From the NCBI RefSeq assembly GCF_009617895.1, contig NZ_BLAW01000001.1, positions 115,001-179,000 on the forward strand: a stretch of DNA of 64,000 nt. The letters run 5' to 3'. The position numbers were made by a program, and so were the translations under genes. The stretch is from Prolixibacter sp. SD074 (GTDB lineage: Bacteria; Bacteroidota; Bacteroidia; Bacteroidales; Prolixibacteraceae). Of this stretch, positions 9,443-17,672 are shown piece by piece. Numbering within the stretch: the first letter of the stretch is position 1; each line of letters begins with the position of its first letter. The notes below the pieces were generated by a model, which saw only the letters and a list, made by a program, of their open reading frames with translations, was not told where the DNA came from and searched no databases.

Positions 9443-9909
9443 TTTTTATAAATGGGGACTTGCCGGTTGAACGTTTCTTCCAGCGAAACAAAGGTTTCTG
9501 TACTCGAAATTCCCGAAATCCGCTGAATCTGGTCATTCAGAATTTCTTTTAAATGCTCATTGTTTTTGGCATAAACCTTGGCAAAAATCGCGTATTGACC
9601 TGTAGTATAATGGCATTCAACAATTTCACGAATTGACATTAATTCCCGGGCAACCTTATGATACAGTTCACCTTTATTCAGAAAAATTCCAATGTAGGTA
9701 CACGTGTGGTAATCCACTTTTTTCGGATCGATATTGTATCCTGAACCGGTGATGACCTCCATCTCAATCATCCGGTTGACCCGTTGATGTACCGCAGCGC
9801 GCGAAATTCCGCACTCCGAAGCAACGTCTTTAAAGGGTATACGGGCATTCTGACTGATAATATCCAGAATTTTCAGATCGATTTCGTCAAGATGGTGTTT
9901 GTGTGTCAT
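9433..9909 (-). CDS. Lrp/AsnC family transcriptional regulator (copy 1)
   Basis: DNA-binding regulator of 158 aa. A helix-turn-helix of the AsnC type (LKILDIISQNARIPFKDVA, then GISRAAVHQRVNRM) is followed by the RAM ligand/oligomerisation domain. The ATG at 9909 is preferred over an upstream TTG at 9933. It is very close in sequence to the regulator at 15701-16204: both share NARIPF, TTGQYAIF and a TETF-SLE stretch. The effector is unknown; family members usually sense amino acids. It faces rlmB and ends within it. Confidence 0.88.
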   Translation of the reverse strand: MTHKHHLDEIDLKILDIISQNARIPFKDVASECGISRAAVHQRVNRMIEMEVITGSGYNIDPKKVDYHTCTYIGIFLNKGELYHKVARELMSIREIVECHYTTGQYAIFAKVYAKNNEHLKEILNDQIQRISGISSTETFVSLEETFNRQVPIYKNQE

Positions 9910-10246
9910 GGCAGCAAATTTTTCCTGTTCCAAAATTAAGATAAATGTTTATAAATCTTCAATAAACAATCCATCTTTATCATTATTTGTAACAATTATT
10001 AACTTTTTGTCAGTAAAAGCCGGTATTTAATTTTGGTTGAAGGACAATGGCAGTGCGCCCAATATTTATTTCTCTTTCTTTCAGGTTCCGGAATGCAATG
10101 CCCGACGGGAAAAATTGCTGTGTGAATTTGGATTCAATATGAATTAAGCTCTTCTGATAACCAGAACATTATTGCTTTGTCAAATGTTTTGGGAGGCAGG
10201 TAAAAATATCTTAATTCGTGTAAATATTATTTAGTTAAACATATCA
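9910..10246. other. AT-rich divergent intergenic region
   Basis: About 340 bp between the leftward lrp gene and the rightward transglutaminase-like gene. It is AT-rich next to lrp (TTTATAAATC and similar words near 9950, plausible Lrp-type sites) and must hold promoters for both genes. I see no unambiguous promoter and no gene in it. Confidence 0.4.
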
Positions 10247-11443
10247 ATGTATCGAATACTACCCCTCTTACTAATTGCCGGTTTTATGACCTCCTGCCAT
10301 GATTCATGGCACCGTGACCTGAGCCGACAGGAGACGCAGCTTGTCCGTAACGCATTACGCAAAGCAGACGATAACCGGAAAGAGTTGAAGATTGCACTGG
10401 AAGATGCCAGTCATGACGAAAAGCCAGCCATGGCATTTTTAATCGGGTACATGCCCGAGCGTGATTTGAATAGCCTTTCAGCCGAGTTCCTGATCGAAAA
10501 TGTGGATAAAGCTTATGAAGCACGCGATAAATTTAAATGGACCGCCGCGTTACCCGATTCTATTTTTTATAATGAAGTTTTGCCGTATGCCGTTCTTTCC
10601 GAAAAGAGAGAACGTTGGCGAGCGGATTTTTTCAAATGGTTCGCGCCCCTGGTTAAAAAAGCGCCTGGTATGCTGGCTGCTGTTGACAGCGTAAACCGCC
10701 ATATAAAGGATATCCTGAAGGTGGAATACAACACCAGGCGCAAGAAAGTCGATCAGGCGCCTTATGAGTCGATTCAGCAGGGAATGGCAACCTGTACCGG
10801 CCTGTCGATTTTGCTTGTCGATGCTTTTCGGTCGGTTGGAATCCCTGCGCGCATTGCCGGTACGCCCATGTGGACCAATATGCGGGGAAATCATACTTGG
10901 GTGGAAGTTTGGATCGACGGGAAATGGTACTTTACCGGATACTATATGGACGCGCTGAATAAGAGCTGGTTCTTGGCCGATGCCGGAAAAGCGGACCCGG
11001 GACAGCCCGAACATCGCATCTATGCTACATCATATAAACCTACCGGGATGAAGTATCCGTTGGTGTGGGATGAGCAGGCCGGTTATGTGCACGGAGTTGA
11101 TGTAACTCAGCGTTATATTGACCTGTATAGGAAACAACTTACCGATGAACAATTGGGCGAAAACGAATTGTGGGTGAAGGTGGTCGTTCTGAAAGATTCA
11201 ACAACTGCAGCCGATGACAGCAATAACCGGGTACACGAGAAGGTAACGGTTACTCAAAACGGTGAGAAGGTTGATTTTGGGTTTTCTCCATCGTCTACGG
11301 ATGATTTGAACCGGCTTTTGCCTTTTCGACTGAAGAAAGAAACAAGCTACCAGTTCGGGTATGAGGGGATAAATGGTGAGTTGATAAAGAAGACAATTAC
11401 AACGGGTAATAGCGACGAAGAAATATTACGCCTTTATCAGTAA
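10247..11443 (+). CDS. Transglutaminase-like lipoprotein
   Basis: Predicted envelope lipoprotein: the signal peptide ends in the lipobox MTSC (Cys 17). The middle of the protein is a transglutaminase/protease-like (papain fold) domain: Cys183 in GMATCTGLS, a conserved stretch GIPARIAGTPMW, His216 in GNHTWVEVW and an Asp in the following YYMDALNKSW region make a plausible Cys-His-Asp triad. The N-terminal ~150 residues are helical, and the C-terminal ~100 look like a beta-rich domain. Family members cleave or cross-link peptides; the substrate here is unknown. 398 aa. The 3' end touches the nitroreductase remnant on the other strand. Confidence 0.78.
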   Translation: MYRILPLLLIAGFMTSCHDSWHRDLSRQETQLVRNALRKADDNRKELKIALEDASHDEKPAMAFLIGYMPERDLNSLSAEFLIENVDKAYEARDKFKWTAALPDSIFYNEVLPYAVLSEKRERWRADFFKWFAPLVKKAPGMLAAVDSVNRHIKDILKVEYNTRRKKVDQAPYESIQQGMATCTGLSILLVDAFRSVGIPARIAGTPMWTNMRGNHTWVEVWIDGKWYFTGYYMDALNKSWFLADAGKADPGQPEHRIYATSYKPTGMKYPLVWDEQAGYVHGVDVTQRYIDLYRKQLTDEQLGENELWVKVVVLKDSTTAADDSNNRVHEKVTVTQNGEKVDFGFSPSSTDDLNRLLPFRLKKETSYQFGYEGINGELIKKTITTGNSDEEILRLYQ

Positions 11444-11719
11444 AGGGAGCAATCCCCTACCCAAACATCGCTCTTTTCCTGAGAACCTAAAATAATAATG
11501 GCTAATGGGGTGTTGGCCAGGAAAGAAGAGCCGTAGTGCCTGGAATAAGACAGCACATTGAGTTTCTCCGGCTCATCAACAATTAAAAACTTTCAGGGGC
11601 GGTTATTCTTGGAAGAAGGGGCCAGTAAGCCTGCGGTTATGAGTTGTTTAATTTTTCAACTTCAACCGGTTTGTCGAGAAATTTTCCCGTGCTGCGACGG
11701 TGGTACAAAAGTCAATCAT
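11437..11719 (-). pseudogene. Nitroreductase remnant, frameshifted and truncated
   Basis: Read on the minus strand from an ATG at 11719 the three frames together give a recognisable N-terminal nitroreductase. One frame gives MIDF, a second gives GKFLDKPVEVEKL, and a third gives QLITAGLLAPSSKNNRP, a TGA where the family has Trp, then KFLIVDEPEKLNVLS and SSFLANTPLAIIILG ending near SDVWVGDCS. At least two frameshifts and one nonsense change are needed, and the C-terminal half of the flavin domain is gone. An intact nitroreductase lies at 37751-38290, but it belongs to a visibly different branch. This is a dead gene, not an expressed one. Confidence 0.75.
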
Positions 11720-11780
11720 AGATGTATTATTTTAGCAAAAATATAATCTTTCTCACAACTGTGTATCGTCTCCCGCACAT

Positions 11781-11812
11781 AAAAAAGCCTCCCGGTTACG
11801 GAAGGCTTTACA
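11781..11812 (-). terminator. Terminator of the secreted-protein gene
   Basis: On the minus strand AAAGCCTTCC, a 6-nt loop and GGGAGGCTTT form a 10-bp stem with one G-T pair, followed by a T-run. It sits 23 bp beyond the stop of the gene ending at 11835. Confidence 0.85.
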
Positions 11813-11834
11813 TCGTTTAACCTCGTGTGAATAC

Positions 11835-12314
11835 TTACTGTAAAATGTGCTTATAATTGTTGTTAACCAACTCAGGCAGGTATGCTGCTATGAGACTGAG
11901 CGCTGTTTGGTCATTTACAGGTTCTGAACTGATAATGCGTTGTTGCTTAACGGCATCCAGGTTGATAACGTTATCGCGGATGGCGCTTGGGACTTGTGCT
12001 TCAGATTCTTTAATCAAACGGGCGCCGAAACCTTTCTTGGAAGAAACATAGCGAACTTCGAGGAATTCTCCGCGAACGATGTACTGAGTTACTCCCTTTT
12101 CAACTGATTTTACAATGTTGATGTTTTTTGCTGAATTGGAATATTCCAGGTTCCAAACATCGGTATGGCTCGTTCCGATATTTTCAACAGGTGTGATTTT
12201 AAAGCCATTTAAATCATTGCTGTTTTTATTACCAATGGCAAATGTTGTACTGCTGAAAAGTGATATAACCAATGCCATGATTGTAATTGCGAAATATTGT
12301 TTCAAGTTTTTCAT
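11835..12314 (-). CDS. Secreted protein of unknown function
   Basis: 159 aa with a clear Sec signal peptide (Lys-rich start, hydrophobic core, likely cleavage after STTFA). The mature ~133 residues are probably periplasmic and mixed alpha/beta, with no motif I recognise and no cysteine. Monocistronic, with its own terminator. The ATG is preceded by an AT-rich leader without a ribosome binding site, as usual in this genome. Confidence 0.65.
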   Translation of the reverse strand: MKNLKQYFAITIMALVISLFSSTTFAIGNKNSNDLNGFKITPVENIGTSHTDVWNLEYSNSAKNINIVKSVEKGVTQYIVRGEFLEVRYVSSKKGFGARLIKESEAQVPSAIRDNVINLDAVKQQRIISSEPVNDQTALSLIAAYLPELVNNNYKHILQ

Positions 12315-12871
12315 GACCTCGAATTTTTTATCTGTTTAACTAGTTTTAAATTGTAATTAACGATACAAATCAACTGCTTTTTTTGCATTCTGCAATCACT
12401 TTTCGAAAGGTAAAATGCGGTCTGTATACATTACAGAAATGTGTCTATTTTATCTTTTAAATTAGGCGGTTCAGGTTTTTGATTTCTTAGAAGTATGCGG
12501 TGGATTTTTAATTTCGGTTGTATTCCTTTTTGTTCTTTTGTGTAACAAATTGAAAGTTATATGTTGTACAGCATGTAGATGACTGCATTGTCCTGTAATG
12601 TGCAATAAATCAATATATGAATATGTATTACAAATATGGAAGAACGGGCTTTTATCTTGATGGTAATCGAAATTAGTCAAGGTTTAGTTTATTAAAAAAG
12701 CTGGTAACAAACGACCACACATATTTCAGGTTAATACCGGAAATAGATTGTGTCGCAACGTCTCGTCCTTCACCCTTCAGTAACTCGAAAAGCTTCTTAC
12801 GTCCGGAGTTACATGTCCTTCCATTATATTCCTTCTCGGACACCCTCTTTTTTAGTTGTATTGAAACGTAA
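12315..12871. other. Long AT-rich intergenic region
   Basis: About 560 bp. The part next to 12315 is AT-rich and should hold the promoter of the leftward secreted-protein gene. The part from 12673 to 12843 contains a possible 56-codon minus-strand frame. At 12838-12857 the sequence CGGACACCCTCTTTTTT matches one end of the inverted-repeat element at 16203-16433. The rest shows nothing I recognise. Confidence 0.5.
12673..12843 (-). CDS. Possible small or truncated protein (56 aa)
   Basis: A minus-strand frame opens with GTG at 12843 inside the element-end sequence and reads 56 codons to a TAA. The protein has a charged, helix-like segment GRKKLFELLKGEG and ends SFVTSFFNKLNLD. It has coding-like composition but I recognise no family. 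Because it begins in the element end, it may be the 3' remainder of a gene cut by that element, not a complete gene. Weak call. Confidence 0.25.
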   Translation of the reverse strand: MSEKEYNGRTCNSGRKKLFELLKGEGRDVATQSISGINLKYVWSFVTSFFNKLNLD

Positions 12872-14149
12872 TTATTTGGTATACGTATCGATGGTCCGAA
12901 TGATGGCTCTTTTGCAAACAGGGCAAAAACCTGATGCTTCGTTAGACTTCATCCGGCAGTCTTCGTAAGGACTGTAAACTCCTTTATTCATGTAACCGCC
13001 ACCTTCGAAAGCACCTGTTTTATTATTATATTCAGGAGTGCGAGGTGTAGGGATTGGCGTAGAAGGAGCCACCATGTCTTTCCATTTTTTCCCAAAATCA
13101 ACTAATGTGGTCAGGTTGGGCTCCCATGGTTCCACTTTTAGATTGTAATAATCTTCATATGCTACGGCCGATGTGTAATATTCATCTCCAAGCCCGGCAA
13201 ATCCGTGTCCAAATTCGTGTACGAAAACCAGGTTTGACAGGTTATGGTCGGCTGTGCAGACATTAACGAAATTATAGAATCCGCCTCCACCGTATTTTAC
13301 GGAGTTAACCAGAACAATTACCTGATCATAAGGTACGCAGGCTGCAGCATCGCTAACCGATTTCATATCCGTCGTAGTTAAATAACGTGGCACATCAAAC
13401 GTGTAAAAGGTTGTATTGAAAGCTGTGTTCCTGTATATATGTTGTCCGGGAATGTCAGTCCCCGATTCAACCGATGGAGTTTCGACCGCATAAACATTGA
13501 ATTTGCTTTTGTTTTCAGAAAATGGTGATACGGCGAAGAGATAATCAGTCATACGGGTGGCGTCACGTACAAATTTGTCCATTTGGTCTGCGGTGTAGCC
13601 TTCAGCCAGAATCGCGATGTCTACATGATTTTCCGGTTTCCCCGAATGTAAAACATCTACTACTTTCTCTTTTGTAGGCGTTTCATTAATGATGAAATAA
13701 TCTTTCGGATCAATATCGGTTTGAAAAACCGGAACAAATTTACCATCCCAGTTTCGTTGATCAATTTCAAGTTTTACTTCGTTTTGAGGAAACGGAAAGC
13801 GGAGTGCCTGGTAGAATGAGCGTTCTTGTTTTTTTGCTTCCGGTGTGGTTTGCCATTCCTGGAAAAGCGGGGCAAACCCCCGGCTAAAAATCAACTTGCC
13901 GCTATTTTTGTCGAATACCCTGTAACGGTAAGCTCCTAAGTTTAATGTATCGACCAGGTAATTGTGTGAACCGCTCCAGAATTTTTCTCTTTTGGTGGCC
14001 GCCGGGAAAACCTGGACTGTTTTGTTGTTGCCTGCCAGTAGATAATCGAAGCGAAGGGCGCCTTCCGTAAAATATTGACCAAATCGGGGAAAAGCAATTC
14101 CCGAAAAAGGCAGTAATATGAAAAGTATGTTTAAAAGGATGCTTTTCAT
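12872..14149 (-). CDS. Secreted M64-family metallopeptidase (IgA peptidase-like)
   Basis: Predicted secreted zinc peptidase of MEROPS family M64. The zinc motif HEFGHGFAGLGDEY starts at about residue 311, giving two His ligands, the catalytic Glu and the third ligand Asp at ~322. An N-terminal M64-N beta domain occupies about 25-160. Near the C-terminus CRMKSN...FCPVCKRAI supplies conserved cysteines. The start at 14149 is chosen because it gives a clean signal peptide (MKSILLNILFILLPF); ATG 14179 and TTG 14197 in the same frame are possible. The family is named after a clostridial IgA protease, but the substrate here is unknown and need not be IgA. Confidence 0.85.
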   Translation of the reverse strand: MKSILLNILFILLPFSGIAFPRFGQYFTEGALRFDYLLAGNNKTVQVFPAATKREKFWSGSHNYLVDTLNLGAYRYRVFDKNSGKLIFSRGFAPLFQEWQTTPEAKKQERSFYQALRFPFPQNEVKLEIDQRNWDGKFVPVFQTDIDPKDYFIINETPTKEKVVDVLHSGKPENHVDIAILAEGYTADQMDKFVRDATRMTDYLFAVSPFSENKSKFNVYAVETPSVESGTDIPGQHIYRNTAFNTTFYTFDVPRYLTTTDMKSVSDAAACVPYDQVIVLVNSVKYGGGGFYNFVNVCTADHNLSNLVFVHEFGHGFAGLGDEYYTSAVAYEDYYNLKVEPWEPNLTTLVDFGKKWKDMVAPSTPIPTPRTPEYNNKTGAFEGGGYMNKGVYSPYEDCRMKSNEASGFCPVCKRAIIRTIDTYTK

Positions 14150-14221
14150 GTAGGTATCTTTGTTTATTTTTGCTTTCATGGTGGGAAAATTAATCAACCT
14201 TTTTTATTTAAAACTGTAAAA

Positions 14222-15493
14222 ATGTCAACATATTATTCCTGGTTAAAGAATCTTTTTCTCGATGTAGTTCATAATGAGCAAATGGCTGTGCTTTTTTCAG
14301 CCATAGTTGTGCTTTTCAGTATTGCTGCCATTTCCGGCATTTTTCATCTGATTTTGAGGTCTGCATTGCGGGGAGTATTTTCCAGAATTGTAAAACGTAC
14401 TCGTTTTGAGTGGGACGATATCCTATTTAAAAACCGGGTCTTTAACGTACTGGCACATATCGCTCCGGTTTTAATAATCCGGTGGGCGGCGAACTTTGCC
14501 GGAAATGATATTGGCTGGATGGCTGGGGCGCTTTTGGGAATAGCCAAAATTTATTTGATTATTGTTCTCATAGCTGTCTTTAACCGGTTGCTTAGTTCAT
14601 CACTCGATATTTATCAAACGTATCCTTTTTCCAAGGCAAGGCCAATAAAGGGTTATATACAGCTGATGAAGTTGTTGCTTTATTTTATTGGGGGCATTTT
14701 TCTGGTTTCGGTGCTCATTTCGAAGAGCCCCGGAAGACTATTTACCGGCTTGGGGGCAATGGCAGCTGTGTTGTTGTTCGTGTTTAAAGATGCCATTCTT
14801 GGTTTTATTGCCAGTATTCAGCTGGCTGCCAATAAAATGGTGAAGCCTGGAGACTGGATCTCGTTGCCCTCCTACAATGCTGATGGAACGGTAGAAGATA
14901 TTTCTCTCACGTCGGTAAAAGTGCAGAACTGGGACAAAACCATTACGACCATTCCGACATATGCCTTGGTTTCAGGCTCAATGACGAACTGGATTGGGAT
15001 GGAGGAATCTGGCGGACGCCGAATCAAGCGATCCATTAATATCGATATGACGACGGTACGTTTCGCCGATACTGAGTTGCTGGAGCATCTTCGTGAGTTC
15101 TCTCTTATTCGGGAATATGTAGAGAGAAAGGAAAAGGAAATTAAGGAATATAACCAGGCAAAACAACTTGATGATCGGGATTATGTCTCCGGTAGAAAAC
15201 AAACTAACCTGGGAATCTTTCGAAAGTATCTTGAAGCTTATTTACACAATCATCCGATGGTGCATGATGAGATGACATTTTTGATTCGTCATTTGCAACC
15301 AACTGAAAAAGGAATCCCTGTTGAAATATATGTATTTAGTAAAGATCAGCGTTGGGCAAACTACGAAGAATTGCAGGCTGATATCTTCGATCATATTCTA
15401 GCCGTATTACCTGAATTCGGACTACGGGTTTTTCAGAACCCTTCCGGCGAAGATTTTCGCAATTTGAAGCAGGTGAACAATAATGAAGCCTGA
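14222..15493 (+). CDS. Mechanosensitive ion channel, MscS superfamily (YbdG-like)
   Basis: 423-aa inner-membrane protein with about five hydrophobic segments (~22-45, 70-90, 95-120, 145-165, 172-200). The MscS pore and beta domain follow: a glycine-rich pore helix (GLGAMAAVLLFVFKDAILGF), then VKPGDWI, the beta-domain start. The topology and an extended cytoplasmic domain with a helical insert (~295-330) resemble YbdG/MscM-type channels more than the short MscS. It should release solutes on hypo-osmotic shock or modulate that response. It runs divergently from the M64 peptidase gene (72 bp between starts). Confidence 0.85.
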   Translation: MSTYYSWLKNLFLDVVHNEQMAVLFSAIVVLFSIAAISGIFHLILRSALRGVFSRIVKRTRFEWDDILFKNRVFNVLAHIAPVLIIRWAANFAGNDIGWMAGALLGIAKIYLIIVLIAVFNRLLSSSLDIYQTYPFSKARPIKGYIQLMKLLLYFIGGIFLVSVLISKSPGRLFTGLGAMAAVLLFVFKDAILGFIASIQLAANKMVKPGDWISLPSYNADGTVEDISLTSVKVQNWDKTITTIPTYALVSGSMTNWIGMEESGGRRIKRSINIDMTTVRFADTELLEHLREFSLIREYVERKEKEIKEYNQAKQLDDRDYVSGRKQTNLGIFRKYLEAYLHNHPMVHDEMTFLIRHLQPTEKGIPVEIYVFSKDQRWANYEELQADIFDHILAVLPEFGLRVFQNPSGEDFRNLKQVNNNEA

Positions 15494-15700
15494 ATTTTGT
15501 ATGTTTGCAGTCCTTTATAAAGCGTTGTTAATGTGATTTGGTTGCCGCGTATATTGCTCATCACTAGCGAGGTATTAGGCTGATCCTGCCCGCGAGGTGT
15601 TTTTTAATGTCGATTTATCGATGGATAAATGCCGATGTTTTATAACATTGGCTCTTTTAATATATAAAAAAAATAGCCAATTTTGTGACAAATCGAAAGT

Positions 15701-16204
15701 ATGGTAAAAAAGTATAATGCAGAAAATGAAGAGGAGTTTCAGGAGCAGATCATCCAGATCGATGATTTGGATAGGAAAATATTGAAGCTCATCACCACCA
15801 ATGCCCGTATTCCGTTTCTGGAAGTGGCCCGTGAGTGTGGTGTTTCCGGCGCTGCGATTCACCAACGTGTTCAGCGCCTGTTGAATTTGGGTGTAGTTAC
15901 CGGTTCTGAATTTATTGTGAGCCCGCAAAAGCTTGGATACAACACTTGTGCTTATATGGGGATATATCTCGAAAGAGCAAGTTACGATAGAAAAGTTGTG
16001 AAGCAATTGCGCGAAATCTCAGAAATTGTGGAGTGCCATCATACGACCGGTCAGTATGCAATTTTTATAAAAATACAGACCAAAACGAATAAGCACCTGA
16101 AGAAGATTATCGATACCGATCTTCAGGGTATCGATGGAATCTCCCGGACGGAGACTTTTATCTCATTAGAGCAGGAATTTAAAAGGCAAATTCCAATAAA
16201 ATAA
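15701..16204 (+). CDS. Lrp/AsnC family transcriptional regulator (copy 2)
   Basis: 167 aa: HTH of the AsnC type (RKILKLITTNARIPFLEVA, then GVSGAAIHQRVQRL) plus a RAM domain, and an acidic N-terminal extension of about 20 residues not present in copy 1 at 9433-9909. The two proteins are close paralogues across their whole length. The stop codon sits at the very edge of the inverted-repeat element 16203-16433. A leader of about 200 bp precedes the gene, with an AT-rich block (15655-15685) that may hold the promoter and an auto-regulatory site. Confidence 0.88.
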   Translation: MVKKYNAENEEEFQEQIIQIDDLDRKILKLITTNARIPFLEVARECGVSGAAIHQRVQRLLNLGVVTGSEFIVSPQKLGYNTCAYMGIYLERASYDRKVVKQLREISEIVECHHTTGQYAIFIKIQTKTNKHLKKIIDTDLQGIDGISRTETFISLEQEFKRQIPIK

Positions 16205-16433
16205 AAAAAGAGGGTGTCCGAAAAGTCCAAAGAGCATTTTCAGAACTATCAAATTGTAAGTACAGCTTTAGTTATTTACCCCTATTCCGAAGTATCGGAA
16301 CCCTGAAGGGGACTTTAAGCCTCACCTTTAGGGAGTCCCGATGTCCATCGGGAGGAGGGGTAAATCCAAGATTGCTTTCAATTTGAAAGTAAACACTTTT
16401 CCAATTCAACTTTTCGGACACCCTCTTTTTTTT
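16203..16433. mobile_element. 231-bp MITE-like element with terminal inverted repeats
   Basis: Perfect terminal inverted repeats of about 24 bp (16203-16226 and 16409-16433; core GAGGGTGTCCGAAAAGT) enclose a non-coding middle. The interior holds further perfect hairpins: TTCCGA-agta-TCGGAA at 16285-16300, TCCCGAT-gtcc-ATCGGGA at 16336-16353, and ATTTACCCCT/AGGGGTAAAT at 16274-16283 and 16356-16365. It fills the whole gap between two convergent genes, and both of their stop codons lie at its borders. No transposase is inside, so it would depend on one elsewhere. It could also end transcription from both sides. A single matching end occurs at 12838-12857. Confidence 0.65.
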
Positions 16434-16794
16434 AGAATGGCAAATCGCCGCCGTCATCCTCCGTTTCAGGCGGTATATCATTCTCGTTAAACGGTGGTGG
16501 ATTGAACCCTTCCGGTTCAGTATTCGCCTTATCAATGCGATAGGCATTTACATTATGGAACCACCTTCCATTATATTCTCTTGACTCCACACTAAACGAC
16601 ACTTCCACTTCCATGTTGCTGTTAAAGCCTTCCAGCAAGTTAATTTTGTCGTTGAATAAAGTAAAGCAAATTTTTTTTGGGTATTGTTCATCGGTCTGAA
16701 CGACAAACTCCTGTTTCTTCCATTCTCCTCTGGCACTGGTACCTGTTACAACCGGAAGCAACTGCTCAATCTGTCCCTTCACTTTAAAACTCAT
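16432..16794 (-). CDS. DUF3127 family protein with SSB-like acidic tail
   Basis: 120-aa cytoplasmic protein matching the Bacteroidota family DUF3127 (start MSFKVKGQIEQLLP). The core of ~90 residues is beta-rich. It is followed by a Pro/Asn/Glu-rich tail that ends EDDGGDLPF, almost the same as the end of the single-stranded-DNA-binding protein in this window (EEDDLPF). In SSB that tip recruits DNA-repair partners. The ATG at 16794 matches the family start; a longer frame to 16896 is unlikely. Function not known; an OB-fold-like, nucleic-acid-related role is my inference. Confidence 0.7.
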   Translation of the reverse strand: MSFKVKGQIEQLLPVVTGTSARGEWKKQEFVVQTDEQYPKKICFTLFNDKINLLEGFNSNMEVEVSFSVESREYNGRWFHNVNAYRIDKANTEPEGFNPPPFNENDIPPETEDDGGDLPF

Positions 16795-16916
16795 AATCTG
16801 GTTTCTTTTAAGTAACTGTTTATCGGTTGAAAAAGGCAAGACCCGGAAGGGCGTTGGCCGTTCCGAGTCCTGATTGTGTTCCTTTTTCCGGGCCAATATC
16901 AGCCCATTAATTTGGA

Positions 16917-17618
16917 TTATTTTTCAATTCCTAATAGGTGAACTTCAAAGATCAGGGTAGAATTAGGATCGATATCTTTACCTGCACCGCGCTTGCCGTA
17001 AGCCAAATCAGCAGGGATATAGAGCATCCATTCTGAACCAACAGGCATCATTTCCAAAGCTTCCGTCCATCCTTTGATTACGCGATCGACCTGGAAACTA
17101 ACCGGTTTGCCACGCTGAATAGAGCTGTCGAATACTTTTCCGTCAATCGTTTTTCCGGTGTAGTCAACTTTTACTTTTTGTCCTGCTTTTGGAACCGCAC
17201 CGTTACCTTGCTTGATGACTTTGTACTGCAGTCCGCTGTCAGTCGTTTTTACGCTGTCGTTCTTTGCGTTTTCTTCCAGGAATTTCTGCCCTTTTTCCAG
17301 GTTTTCCTGAGCTACCCGATCCTGAATTTTGCTGAAGAAAGCTTGAATAATAGTCCGCCCTTTTTCGGCAGGTACTTTCAGGTCATTGTCCATCAGCATA
17401 TCTTCAAATCCAGCCAGCATAATACTTGAATCAAGTTTTACACCACCCGGAGTATTCTTCAGGTTCATTTTTATGTTGTTTCCCAGATCGACGCCAATGG
17501 CGTAACTGGCAGAGTCAGCAGCTGTTTTGAGCGTAACATTGCGGCTTGCCTGCTGATTGCATGATGCCATCACCAATACTGCGGCAACAAGGATAAGTGC
17601 AATTTTGAGAATTTTCAT
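16917..17618 (-). CDS. FKBP-type peptidyl-prolyl isomerase, lipoprotein
   Basis: 233 aa. A lipoprotein signal ends in MASC (Cys 20). A Mip/FkpA-like helical dimerisation domain (~30-120) precedes a C-terminal FKBP domain (~140-233), with the typical YTGKTIDGKVFDSS strand, VIKGWTEAL and a closing IFEVHLLGIEK. It should help periplasmic or outer-membrane proteins fold by isomerising X-Pro bonds. It lies downstream of a non-secreted paralogue (17673-18287), with which it shares domain order and many residues. Confidence 0.88.
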   Translation of the reverse strand: MKILKIALILVAAVLVMASCNQQASRNVTLKTAADSASYAIGVDLGNNIKMNLKNTPGGVKLDSSIMLAGFEDMLMDNDLKVPAEKGRTIIQAFFSKIQDRVAQENLEKGQKFLEENAKNDSVKTTDSGLQYKVIKQGNGAVPKAGQKVKVDYTGKTIDGKVFDSSIQRGKPVSFQVDRVIKGWTEALEMMPVGSEWMLYIPADLAYGKRGAGKDIDPNSTLIFEVHLLGIEK

Positions 17619-17672
17619 AGTTGTTAAAATGTTAAGAATTTTAGTGCAAAGATTTTATAATTAAGCTTTTGA

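Noticed and set aside
11558-11746. 62-codon plus-strand frame in the intergenic region
   Set aside because: It lies opposite the nitroreductase remnant, which explains the coding-like composition; the plus-strand product resembles nothing.
12471-12680. 69-codon minus-strand frame
   Set aside because: Composition is that of AT-rich noise; no family resemblance, and it overlaps the likely promoter region.
16203-16433. CRISPR-like or tandem repeat array
   Set aside because: The repeats are inverted, occur once each and have no regular spacers.
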